From positions 2,108,001-2,172,000 of the forward strand of contig CAWUEX030000002.1 in assembly GCA_963921305.4 (NCBI GenBank): a DNA stretch of 64,000 bases, read 5' to 3'. Position 1 is the stretch's first letter. Every line of letters begins with the position of its first letter. Shown here one piece after another: positions 42,530-50,759 of the stretch. The translations under genes were made by a program, and so were the position numbers. Under the pieces are notes generated by a model. That model made no database searches and was not told where the DNA came from. It worked only from the letters and a program-made list of their open reading frames with translations. This stretch comes from CAWUEX02 sp963921305 (GTDB taxonomy: Bacteria > Pseudomonadota > Alphaproteobacteria > Rhodospirillales > Rhodospirillaceae).

Positions 42530-43164
42530 GACCTACCCCCAGGAGGGCGATAGAATACGGTCAGATCGATCTCAAACCGCTCGTTTCGGCCTCCCCGAAC
42601 AATGAGCTGCTCTACGAGAACCCAACTTGGGTTCTCCGCCGCACTAGACAACAGCCGCACCAATGCAGCTTCATTCAAAGGGGCGACAACTTTCGCGCGG
42701 ATGCGCTGAATTTGCTGAAGCGATGGCCGGCTGACTTCTGAGCGGTCCTCTTGAACCGGTGAGCGCGTGAGCTGGACCTGCCGGACCTCGACACCCTCGT
42801 TTTCTAGCTGGTTGCGAATCCATTGTTCAAAACCGGCTTCCGCGAGGCCTGGTGTTTGCCCGGGCCAAAGCTTCTGTTCCAGGCCTGCGGCCATCGACTG
42901 CGCAGCCGCAGACCGTTCGGGCCAACTTGTTTCTGACGTCTGAGATTCCAGCCGCGACAGTTGTTCCTGTTTTTGCCTCAACTGACCCCGGACGTCCGAA
43001 ACGTTGTTCCACAGGACTAAGACCAGCCCTAAATACAACACGAGCGCACCGGATAGGGCCAGCCACCGGAGCCGCGTGTTGGATGCAAATTCTGTTTCCA
43101 CGCGTTCGCGTGTTTGCTCAAAAACATCAATCAACGCTTTCGGCAGAGATGCGGTGATGTTCAC
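42526..43164 (-). CDS. gspM: GspM-like type II secretion protein
   Basis: This 212-residue protein has one transmembrane helix (about residues 35-52, LALSGALVLYLGLVLVLW), a coiled-coil stretch (RGQLRQKQEQLSRLESQ) and a periplasmic ferredoxin-like domain ending in FEIDLTVFYRPP. This is the GspM/PilO layout; GspM partners GspL. Primary sequence identity in this family is low, so the assignment depends on topology and on lying between gspL and gspC, with 4-base overlaps on both sides. Confidence 0.75.
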   Translation of the reverse strand: MNITASLPKALIDVFEQTRERVETEFASNTRLRWLALSGALVLYLGLVLVLWNNVSDVRGQLRQKQEQLSRLESQTSETSWPERSAAAQSMAAGLEQKLWPGQTPGLAEAGFEQWIRNQLENEGVEVRQVQLTRSPVQEDRSEVSRPSLQQIQRIRAKVVAPLNEAALVRLLSSAAENPSWVLVEQLIVRGGRNERFEIDLTVFYRPPGGRS

Positions 43165-44273
43165 ACGGCGCCTCCCGAGAGCGGCAACACATTCATGCGC
43201 AGCAGAAGGCGGTCGCCTCGTGTGCTCGCACTTACCTGACGGAATAGGTCCGCATCCTCGAACGCGGAGATAAATATGCGCGCGTCCATATCTTCATCTG
43301 ATTCAAGGCCGAACTGCAGCTCCCCGTCGTCATAATCCCAATTGGACAAAGTGACGGGAAAGCGGCGCAGTATGTCGTGAGCTGCGGATACAATCTCGAT
43401 CTGGGCGGGATAGCGTTTGAGCGATTGGAAGTCCTCGACGCGGTCCAATGCCGACAAAGCGGCACTGCGCTTTTGACGGACCGTCTGGCTTGTTTCTTCA
43501 ATCGCAACGATGGATCGCTCCACGGCTTGGCCCGCAATAGCGTAGGTCATCCATTGGGCGACAAGAAATACGCACGGAATTAGTGCCGCCGCACTCGCCC
43601 ACACCATCGCGACTCTGTTAGAAAAAAACTGGGCGAGAACATCACTTCCTGACTCGGATGATGTCCATGGCCGCTCCAGCCACATAGTCTCGCTGACGCT
43701 GGGTGCAGCCGGGGCGCCTTCGGTCCCCAGTTGACCTGCACCCCGCCGGAACAATGACCACTCCTGGGCCGTGGGTGCGGCTTTCCACCACCGCGTCATG
43801 GCCAGATGGCCGGCGCGCCACACTTGTCCTTCGCACCCATCGGGCGTTGCGACAAGGCGTACGCCTGACTCGATGGGTTCCTGGATAAACGCCGGTGGTA
43901 CAATTTCAAAGCTGGCCGGATTGTAGCCATGACCCGAAATCCGGTCCCGCATCGCCCCAGCATCCCATACATAGACGCTTGCTTCGTTACCGGACCACTG
44001 AACGGCATAGCCGGTTTCCTGAAAGGGCGACCATGCGCTTATTTTCAGGTCTAACGCGGACGCCCGTTTCCGCCCCGTCAATTGTTCGGGCAGTTCAAAA
44101 ACGGCGTGTTTCAGCGTACGCCGCGCGGGAATCCAGATCGGCCGCTGTTCAGAACCCGGAAGTTCTGTCAGTCCGTCCGCCCCGTCGATTAATCTCTTCG
44201 GGACGGGGGAAACTGACATCCGGATCGACTGAAGCCAGCGATTGCCTGTATCTCTCAGGAATTCGAACGACAT
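43161..44273 (-). CDS. gspL: GspL-like type II secretion protein
   Basis: This 370-residue protein has a cytoplasmic actin-like N-terminal region (residues 1-230), one transmembrane helix (around 245-270, MVWASAAALIPCVFLVAQWM) and a small periplasmic domain. GspL links the secretion ATPase GspE to the inner-membrane platform. The start is uncertain: the ATG at 44273 overlaps gspK by 125 bases, and an internal ATG at 44219 still overlaps by about 70. The N-terminal part is shorter and less typical than enterobacterial GspL. Confidence 0.74.
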   Translation of the reverse strand: MSFEFLRDTGNRWLQSIRMSVSPVPKRLIDGADGLTELPGSEQRPIWIPARRTLKHAVFELPEQLTGRKRASALDLKISAWSPFQETGYAVQWSGNEASVYVWDAGAMRDRISGHGYNPASFEIVPPAFIQEPIESGVRLVATPDGCEGQVWRAGHLAMTRWWKAAPTAQEWSLFRRGAGQLGTEGAPAAPSVSETMWLERPWTSSESGSDVLAQFFSNRVAMVWASAAALIPCVFLVAQWMTYAIAGQAVERSIVAIEETSQTVRQKRSAALSALDRVEDFQSLKRYPAQIEIVSAAHDILRRFPVTLSNWDYDDGELQFGLESDEDMDARIFISAFEDADLFRQVSASTRGDRLLLRMNVLPLSGGAV

Positions 44274-45279
44274 AGTCAATTTGCCAGGGTTGCTCTTTGC
44301 TGCGTGGAAGAAAAGTGAGTGAAAACCGGACTCGCTCATTGGTGTTGCGGTTGATCAAGTCAACAACGAGGCATCGCCCGGGAACGAAGCTGAAAAAGAA
44401 TGGTTGATTGCGCAGAATCACACCTGCCGCGTCACCCAATCCCCGGGCGCTGCGGAACGGCATTTGTTCTCTAAACTCGATCAAAGTGGATGTCCGGTCT
44501 AAGTCGACCCCGTCCACATACGTCGCCAGTGCTTCCGGCGGCGCCGTATTGGGATTGAAGCCGGAGGACCGGCATGTGGTGACGATGGGGCGCTCATATT
44601 GACGCTGCCACAGCTCGTCAGCTTGGGTCCATCCAATGACGCGTTGGGCTTCCCAGGGTGACAAAAGTTGGTAGTTACTTGGCGGATAAAGCCCTAGCCG
44701 TGCGTAATCATCTTCCTCTGCACCGGACAGACGACCGAAATCATCTTCATCGCGATAATCGAGTAACGTATCGATAAGCAGGTCATGTAAATCTTCATCA
44801 ATGTCGAGGGCTGCGAACAAGCGGGTCAAGTAAGGCCCGTTGGCGACATTAAGATTGATAAGGCCACGGCCATCCTGAATTTGAATAACGTAATCCGGAT
44901 TGCTTTCCAGGACGTAGGGGCGGCCGTCAAGAATAATCAGCTGGTCGGACGAGTAGTCGGCGCTTAGAACGTCGTTGAATGAGGTTCCCGTGGGCGCGTT
45001 GAATGGTGTCCCAACTTCCAAGCCGCGCTGACTGTACGGATGGCGCGCGAACATAAAGGCCAACTCGTTGCGCACGTTGGCGAACGCCAGTTCCGCCTCC
45101 ACCCTGTCTTGGATCGCGATTGCGTTCTCGATTCCCTCGGATACCCACTCCGAAATAACCGCTGCAATCAGGCCAAGAGCGGCGATGATCCACAGTGTCA
45201 ACGGCAGGATAAAGCCGCGCGCGGACCCAGGTGACGGCCTGCTGCTCCAGTATTTATCCGAGGCGCGCTCTATATCCAT
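44149..45279 (-). CDS. gspK: Minor pseudopilin GspK
   Basis: This 376-residue pseudopilin caps the T2SS pseudopilus. The prepilin leader is about 21 residues and ends in Gly before FILPLTLWIIAALGLIAAV. Glu at +5 is absent, as is normal for GspK. The large globular domain has the SAM-like helical portions (DLLIDTLLDYRDEDD, GWTQADELW) and the cysteine-containing TTCRSSGFNPNTAPPEAL block typical of GspK. It lies 150 bases downstream of an unusual TPR-glycosyltransferase gene inserted between it and gspJ, and overlaps gspL. Confidence 0.9.
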   Translation of the reverse strand: MDIERASDKYWSSRPSPGSARGFILPLTLWIIAALGLIAAVISEWVSEGIENAIAIQDRVEAELAFANVRNELAFMFARHPYSQRGLEVGTPFNAPTGTSFNDVLSADYSSDQLIILDGRPYVLESNPDYVIQIQDGRGLINLNVANGPYLTRLFAALDIDEDLHDLLIDTLLDYRDEDDFGRLSGAEEDDYARLGLYPPSNYQLLSPWEAQRVIGWTQADELWQRQYERPIVTTCRSSGFNPNTAPPEALATYVDGVDLDRTSTLIEFREQMPFRSARGLGDAAGVILRNQPFFFSFVPGRCLVVDLINRNTNERVRFSLTFLPRSKEQPWQIDYVVRIPERYRQSLASVDPDVSFPRPEEINRRGGRTDRTSGF

Positions 45280-45431
45280 TGCTGGCCTTCGTTAAGATGT
45301 GGTCAGACGGAATGCTGTTCTGGTGGCCCGAGTTCAACTCAACCCACGGCGCCGCATTATCCCCGTATGGTGATGGAACCGTATGAGAAGTCCCGATCAA
45401 GAACCAATTAATTCGTTGTAACCCTATGGGA

Positions 45432-47327
45432 TCACACAAGAATCTCCCGGCAAGCCTGGGCTGCGGCGGCCAGCGCTGGGCCCCAATCGCCGGCATGATC
45501 TTGCCGGAAGAGGGTCAGAGAGGGGTACCAAGGGCTGTCCGGCCGTCCGTCAAACCAGTACCACAACCATCCAGGCCCCCGGCGGGGAACCAGAACGAGA
45601 GCCCGTTTCCCCAAAGCTCCTGCCATGTGGGCGGTGGTGTTGCTCGTCGTGATAACCAGATCGATGGCTTCGACCTGTGCCGCAAAAGCGTCCATATCGC
45701 GAAGGGGGTCTATGTCCGAATCAACGAGTATGTCCGCCTTCACCGCAGCGATGTCCTCAGAGACATCCCCATACTGAAGGTTGACCCAAGTGCATTCTAG
45801 CTCCCTGAAGAAAGAGAAGAGGTATGGCAAATCCAAAGACTTTTCGCTGCCGAAAGTCGCGTTAGTGCTCTTCCAAGAAACACCGATCAGTGGCTTGCCG
45901 GCACCGTGACTAAGGTATCTGTCGCGCACGGCGTTGGTCATTTTCGGATCGGCTTGGAGGTATGACGGTGTGCTGGGAAATGCATCCCACGAGCGCCGGT
46001 ATATCCGGCCGAGCCCGATGGCAGGACTTTGACTATCCGCGTATATGTTCCCGCCTTTCATTGTTCTGGTTTGATCATGGCTGAGAACACGAAGATCTGG
46101 AAAAGCTCTCTGTGCGAGGGGCACGAGGCGCGGAGACGTGCTTAGAACAGAAGCTTTTCCTTCAGCGTACAGGTCTCGCACCAAACCAAGTTGCAGTATC
46201 TCATCGCCAAGTCCTTGATCGGTCCAGACGGCGACTGAGCCGGATGGGCCCGAGCCGTTTATTGATCCAGGAAGAGTGTCTCCAAAGGGGCTGTCATCGG
46301 TACCGGACGGGCCGTAGCGTTTCAGATACGCGCTCCAGGCTGTGCCGAAGTCTCCCTCCAGGAAAGCTGCGCCTGCCTTATGATACGACGCGCGCATAAA
46401 TGTAGGGTCTATCTGTAACGTCTTGTCGAAACACTCGATGGCTTCGCGATGATGCCCCCGCATGAAATGGAGAAATCCGAGAAGGTCGCAGGCGTTGGCA
46501 TTTGCGGGATCGAGAGCGAGGGCCTTTTCGGCGAAGGGTAGAGCGTTGTCCGGGGCCGAATACTTGAGAATGTCGGCAATGTTGATCAGGGGTTCGGCGT
46601 TGTTTGGTGCGGCTTCAACCACCCGGTGGAGCAATTGCAACGCCTTGTCCGTATCACCGAGCTTGGCGTGTGCCAATGCGAGGTGATTCAATAGGGCGGG
46701 TGTTTCCCGCGACAAAGAGATCGCGTCCTCGAAAAAGCTTACAGCTTCGCCGAAGCGGCCATCATGCATTGCAACAATGCCCCGCGCAGTGACGACGTCA
46801 GGACTGTTTTGCAGTGCTGCGTGGTTGAGGTCGACTCCAAGTTCGTCCAAACGTGATTGGCCCGCCAACGTCTGCACGAGGTTTGAAATAGCGTCTGCCT
46901 GACCCGGGTTCAGCTGGAGGGCGCTGCGGTAACACGACTCCGCACCAGATAGATCGCCTGTGCGCAGTCTCGCGTGGCCCAGGTTCGCGTGAGCCGCCGG
47001 GAAATCTGGCTTGGCCGTGACCGCCTGGGTCAGAGCCCTAAGGGCGTTCTCAGTGTCTCCGGTCTCCAAGAAAACCAGACCCAAATTGCTTAAGATGACT
47101 GCATGGCCCGGCGCCAGGGCGGCGGCTTTTTTGAGGTGAGAAAGCGCGGCAGTGGTTTGGCCAGCACTCCTGGCTGCCAAGCCAAAGACATGGGCGACAT
47201 CTGCATTGTCAGGAAAGTCTTTGGCGAGTTGTTCGCAGAGTTGAAGCGACTTGCGGACATCGCCGGTTTGGAGGGCCTGGGCCGCGGCGCTCAGCCGTTC
47301 CACGTCCGGCGGCACTCTTTTCGTCAC
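45432..47327 (-). CDS. TPR-glycosyltransferase protein inside the gsp operon
   Basis: This 631-residue protein has about ten TPR repeats (residues 8-335) and a GT-B-like domain from about residue 365 (AVWTDQGLGDEIL). The C-terminal signature IGVSWKSTNATFGSEKSLDL, NLQYGDVSED, TTSNTTAHMAGALG and WYWFDGRPDSPWYPSLTLFRQ is the cleanest of the set. The ATG overlaps the gspJ stop (ATGA), so it is translated with the pseudopilin genes. There is no signal peptide, so it acts in the cytoplasm. The position suggests it modifies a T2SS component or a T2SS substrate before export; this is inference. Confidence 0.85.
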   Translation of the reverse strand: MTKRVPPDVERLSAAAQALQTGDVRKSLQLCEQLAKDFPDNADVAHVFGLAARSAGQTTAALSHLKKAAALAPGHAVILSNLGLVFLETGDTENALRALTQAVTAKPDFPAAHANLGHARLRTGDLSGAESCYRSALQLNPGQADAISNLVQTLAGQSRLDELGVDLNHAALQNSPDVVTARGIVAMHDGRFGEAVSFFEDAISLSRETPALLNHLALAHAKLGDTDKALQLLHRVVEAAPNNAEPLINIADILKYSAPDNALPFAEKALALDPANANACDLLGFLHFMRGHHREAIECFDKTLQIDPTFMRASYHKAGAAFLEGDFGTAWSAYLKRYGPSGTDDSPFGDTLPGSINGSGPSGSVAVWTDQGLGDEILQLGLVRDLYAEGKASVLSTSPRLVPLAQRAFPDLRVLSHDQTRTMKGGNIYADSQSPAIGLGRIYRRSWDAFPSTPSYLQADPKMTNAVRDRYLSHGAGKPLIGVSWKSTNATFGSEKSLDLPYLFSFFRELECTWVNLQYGDVSEDIAAVKADILVDSDIDPLRDMDAFAAQVEAIDLVITTSNTTAHMAGALGKRALVLVPRRGPGWLWYWFDGRPDSPWYPSLTLFRQDHAGDWGPALAAAAQACREILV

Positions 47328-47935
47328 TGTGCGCTGCCTAGTGGAGTGTCCTGTATCCGGCCGATGCGTTCATGGGGCCCCATGATGCGCACGTAGTATT
47401 CGGCTGGCGATAGACCCGTGGTCATGCGAATTGTGCGGGGCGCGGGTTCAATTAGGTCACCAGGGACGGGCCATATATTAGACCAATCGCCACTGCGTCC
47501 CATGTAGGTAAAGGCGCCGACGTCACCTGGCCATTCCGCCAGTTTTACAGGGTCAAAACCGCGCTCCAAATAGGTTAACTCGGACATCCCGGAGCCGGCG
47601 TTATATTGAATCATTAAGCCAAACCCCGTCGGGGCCCCGGCCGTTCCGTGGAGGGGGGTTAGGGTTAGCCCCCTCATCCTCTTGCTCTGGCCGGCAAACC
47701 GGTCGGGCCCATCATCATAGTCCGGCAGGACGCCGGTCATCGGGAAAGTCAGAACGCTCCGGTTCAGGGCCACGGACTCCGAGTCTGCTAGCGCATCCCT
47801 GACCTTAAACCTTGTATCCAGCACCAAGGACAACGCCTGCATCAGGATGGCAGATATGAGGCTTGTCATCACCAATACGACGAGGACTTCGATCAAAGTG
47901 AAGCCAGCCTGCAGTTGTTTTGCCTGCCGCATCAT
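47324..47935 (-). CDS. gspJ: Minor pseudopilin GspJ
   Basis: This 203-residue pseudopilin has a leader ending in AG before FTLIEVLVVLVMTSLISAIL, with the conserved Glu at +5. The C-terminal globular part contains ERGFDPVKLAEWPGDVGAFTYMG and fits GspJ in size and position. It begins by overlapping gspI by 4 bases and ends overlapping the TPR-glycosyltransferase gene. Confidence 0.85.
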   Translation of the reverse strand: MMRQAKQLQAGFTLIEVLVVLVMTSLISAILMQALSLVLDTRFKVRDALADSESVALNRSVLTFPMTGVLPDYDDGPDRFAGQSKRMRGLTLTPLHGTAGAPTGFGLMIQYNAGSGMSELTYLERGFDPVKLAEWPGDVGAFTYMGRSGDWSNIWPVPGDLIEPAPRTIRMTTGLSPAEYYVRIMGPHERIGRIQDTPLGSAQ

Positions 47936-48393
47936 CTCGCCCCGGTGCTAAAGGGGCCGTTGGTAGATTGGATACGGCGATACCCTGTTTTCCGTGTCCC
48001 GAAGGAGAACCAAGTGTCTCCATCGCGCAGGAATGAAACTTCAACGTTGTAGAAGCCGACCCGGTACCCGGCGAGTCCGACGCCTATGACGACATTCTCA
48101 TTTGGAGGAATAATTTCTTCGGATGTCCAAGTCAAAGTGTAGTCAGCCAAATTCAGTTCGCCATTTGGCCGGTCAATTGGATTGATCGGATCAATAATAG
48201 CGAGTGCAGTGCGCATGGCCTCTGCCCTTGCGGTTGTCTCCGAAATCTTGCCGAGTTGATCCACAGACTGGCTTAACAACATCAAGATGGGTATCGCTGC
48301 CATGCCAAGAATGACGAGTGCGACCAAGGCCTCAACAAATGTAAATCCAGTCTGTGATGACAGAGGCGGTTTCATTGTTGGTTCTCGCCTCAC
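47932..48393 (-). CDS. gspI: Minor pseudopilin GspI
   Basis: This 153-residue pseudopilin has a leader ending in TG before FTFVEALVALVILGMAAIPIL, with Glu at +5. The short globular domain (TWTSEEIIPPNENVVIGVGLAGYRVGFYNVEVSF) fits the GspI family. It overlaps gspH and gspJ by 4 bases each, so these genes are translationally coupled. Confidence 0.86.
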   Translation of the reverse strand: MRREPTMKPPLSSQTGFTFVEALVALVILGMAAIPILMLLSQSVDQLGKISETTARAEAMRTALAIIDPINPIDRPNGELNLADYTLTWTSEEIIPPNENVVIGVGLAGYRVGFYNVEVSFLRDGDTWFSFGTRKTGYRRIQSTNGPFSTGAR

Positions 48394-48890
48394 TGAACAT
48401 CCAGTTGGCAGAGCGGGGCGGACAACTCATAGGATGCGGCAGAGATACCAGTGTTCAGTTCAATCGATCCGCCGCTGCAGAATCCTGACATCCGATAAAA
48501 TATTGGAGCACTCACGGTGAGGGACCATCCCTCCGGAAGAGGGATCGTTGCCCGGGAGATGTCGTGGGTCCGAAATGAGGTGCCGGCGAATATCTCCAGT
48601 TCATCAAGAGCGCCGGGCGCGCTGCTACTAAGGTCCTCACCAATGCTCAACAGCACATAATTCTGATTGGTTGCCAAGGCTTGGTAGGGGAGCGTGTTGA
48701 GGGCCCGGACGACATTCTCGCGTTGATTGGCGCTGACGATCCGGTCCAGCAACACTGGGAAATTGGGCGCGACTAAGGCTGCGGCCAATCCGACGATAAA
48801 CAGAACCGTCAGAACTTCGAGTAGCGTGAAGCCGCGAGAGTTTCTTCTATCTTTGCGCTGTATCTGTGTCGAGGAAGCCAACGTCAGCAT
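48390..48890 (-). CDS. gspH: Minor pseudopilin GspH
   Basis: This 166-residue pseudopilin has a leader with SRG before FTLLEVLTVLFIVGLAAALVAP, Glu at +5, and a beta-rich C-terminal domain typical of GspH. The ATG at 48890 overlaps gspG by 44 bases; no later start precedes the processing site. It ends overlapping gspI by 4 bases. Confidence 0.84.
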   Translation of the reverse strand: MLTLASSTQIQRKDRRNSRGFTLLEVLTVLFIVGLAAALVAPNFPVLLDRIVSANQRENVVRALNTLPYQALATNQNYVLLSIGEDLSSSAPGALDELEIFAGTSFRTHDISRATIPLPEGWSLTVSAPIFYRMSGFCSGGSIELNTGISAASYELSAPLCQLDVQ

Positions 48891-49326
48891 TTATTCCCTC
48901 GCCCCCTTCCTTTCCATCGGCTCCGAAGCTGTAAAGGACAACGCTGGTCGCACTTTTCGCCTTGTACTGATAAGGCGTGCCCCAGGGATCGAGCGGAACG
49001 CCTTCCGATAGATAGCCCCCATCCTGCCACTTCCGGCTGACCCGTGCGTCTGCGGGGCGATCAGTCAGCATGGCCAGGCCCTCTTCGGTTGTCGGATAGC
49101 GACCGATATCAAGCCGCAGGGTGTCGAGGGCACCTTTGATCATGCGAATTTGCGTCTCCGCTGCTGTAACGCGAGAACTGTCCACGCGGCCCAACAATTG
49201 GGGGCCCACTAATCCAGCCACCAATCCGATAATGACAAGTACAACCAGCATCTCTAGGAGAGTGAAGCCACGTGATGCTGTGCCGGGCGCCACGTCTGTG
49301 CGGGGTGACGAGTTCATGATTTGCAC
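48847..49326 (-). CDS. gspG: Major pseudopilin GspG
   Basis: This 159-residue protein is the main pseudopilin. The leader ends in SRG before FTLLEMLVVLVIIGLVAGLVGP. The conserved GspG body includes DTLRLDIGRYPTTEEGLAML, PLDPWGTPYQY and YSFGADGKEGGEG. The last block is the family's calcium-binding C-terminal loop. A second ATG three codons in (49317) is possible. It follows gspF by 1 base. Confidence 0.95.
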   Translation of the reverse strand: MQIMNSSPRTDVAPGTASRGFTLLEMLVVLVIIGLVAGLVGPQLLGRVDSSRVTAAETQIRMIKGALDTLRLDIGRYPTTEEGLAMLTDRPADARVSRKWQDGGYLSEGVPLDPWGTPYQYKAKSATSVVLYSFGADGKEGGEGINADVGFLDTDTAQR

Positions 49327-49327
49327 C

Positions 49328-50548
49328 TCACAGGTTGATCTGATTGATACTGGTTATGGCTAACATAATGGCTGTAACGATGCCACCGATGACGAGCCCG
49401 ATCAAAATGATTGCAGCGGGCTCCAGAATAATCAGAAAGCGTTTCATCCTCTGCCGTCCTGATTCTTCATAGAGTGTGGCAAGCGATCCCAGCATTTGGG
49501 GCAGCTCTCCAGATTCCTCGCCCACTTGCACCAAGCTCAGGGCTGTTTCCGAGAACGTATCTTGCTCGTCCATGGCGTAGGACAACGACCGGCCACCTCG
49601 GACAAGCTTTGTGATTTGCTCCATGCGTGAGCTCAATGACCGAATTGAAATTGTGGCGCGGGAAAACTCGAGCGCTTTGATCAGGTCCACACCATGCGTA
49701 AGCAACGTGCCGAGCATTGATGACCATTTAGCCAGTTCTGCTTCTTTCAGCCATAGCCCCACGAGCGGTAGTCTGAAGGTGATTTGCCGAGCAGAATCCC
49801 TAAGCGTTGGCTGCTTGCCCGCCCATATTATCAGGGCACTGACTGTCCCGAGGAGGGCTAGGAGCGCGGTCTTGTTCTCACTCATCACCATTCCCGTGGA
49901 TAAGACGAGTTTCGAAAGAAACGGTAACTCACCCCCTGAGCTTGCCAACATCGCGGAAAACCTAGGCACAACCACCAAAAAGATAAAAATTACTGCGCCA
50001 AGCCCTGCGGCAACCAGTATGGCGGGGTAGGTCAGGGCGTTTTTAACGTCCTGTTTTATTCTGAAGTCGTACTCCATCTGTCGCGCCGCGTCAGACAGCG
50101 CTGGGCCGAGCTCGCCAATCGACTCCCCGGCGGCACTCAACTGCAGAACATAGCCCGGTAATTGGGGGAGGGCGCTCTCAAGAGACGGTGAGAAAGCGGT
50201 GCCGGATCTCAAGGCACGTGCGAGTGCATCTAAGGGCTGGGTCAGGGCCGGGTGAGGGCTTTGGTGGGTGAGGGTCTCAACTGCGGATATCAGCGGAACT
50301 CCAGCATTCAAAAGCAGGGCGAGCTGTTTTACGAGCAGAATATAGTCTTGGTCCTTCGGCGCCCGGCGCCCCAAGGAAAATCCAGCCCAGGTGGTGGTGG
50401 ACGGCTTGGGGTGATAGGGGATGACCGATGTCGGTGTGAGTCCGCGGCCCATGATTGTCCGCAATGCATCTTTCTCCGACTCTGCTGAGACCTGCCCAGA
50501 AAGCGAACGTCCGGACTGATCCACAGCTTCATAGTCAAAAGCAGGCAT
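49328..50548 (-). CDS. gspF: Type II secretion inner-membrane platform protein GspF
   Basis: This 406-residue protein has the duplicated GspF/PilC domain. The N-terminal part starts FDYEAVDQSGRSLSGQVSAESEKDALRTI. The first repeat has LLLNAGVPLISAVETL with YPAILVAAGLGAVIFIFLVVVPRF. The second has LLTHGVDLIKALEFS with EPAAIILIGLVIGGIVTAIMLAI. The ATG at 50548 gives the family N-terminus. It is the first gene of the visible gsp operon. gspE, usually just upstream, is not present: the upstream gene is the Ser/Thr-rich exported protein, behind a terminator. Confidence 0.94.
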   Translation of the reverse strand: MPAFDYEAVDQSGRSLSGQVSAESEKDALRTIMGRGLTPTSVIPYHPKPSTTTWAGFSLGRRAPKDQDYILLVKQLALLLNAGVPLISAVETLTHQSPHPALTQPLDALARALRSGTAFSPSLESALPQLPGYVLQLSAAGESIGELGPALSDAARQMEYDFRIKQDVKNALTYPAILVAAGLGAVIFIFLVVVPRFSAMLASSGGELPFLSKLVLSTGMVMSENKTALLALLGTVSALIIWAGKQPTLRDSARQITFRLPLVGLWLKEAELAKWSSMLGTLLTHGVDLIKALEFSRATISIRSLSSRMEQITKLVRGGRSLSYAMDEQDTFSETALSLVQVGEESGELPQMLGSLATLYEESGRQRMKRFLIILEPAAIILIGLVIGGIVTAIMLAITSINQINL

Positions 50549-50685
50549 CTCGGGCACTTCATGCAAAAATCGGCGGAGAATCGTTCATACCCCAGCCCAG
50601 GCAGATCGGGAAGTTAAGGAAGTGTCATTTCCGGGTAGAGGGCAGTTTGGAAGCTGGGCCGGAAGCTGTGGGTTTGCTGGGCGCT

Positions 50686-50716
50686 CAAAAGAAAAGGGAG
50701 GGTGAAACACCCTCCC
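50686..50716 (-). terminator. Strong intrinsic terminator after the Ser/Thr-rich exported protein gene
   Basis: A perfect 9-bp stem (GGGAGGGTG with CACCCTCCC, arms at 50696-50704 and 50708-50716) encloses a 3-base loop. On the minus strand it is followed by TTTTCTTTT. It lies 44 bases after the 50760 stop and insulates the gsp operon, suggesting the exported-protein gene is expressed strongly on its own. Confidence 0.9.
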
Positions 50717-50759
50717 TTTCCCAACGGTCCCGAAGATGAGACCGAAATTTTTAAAGTCC

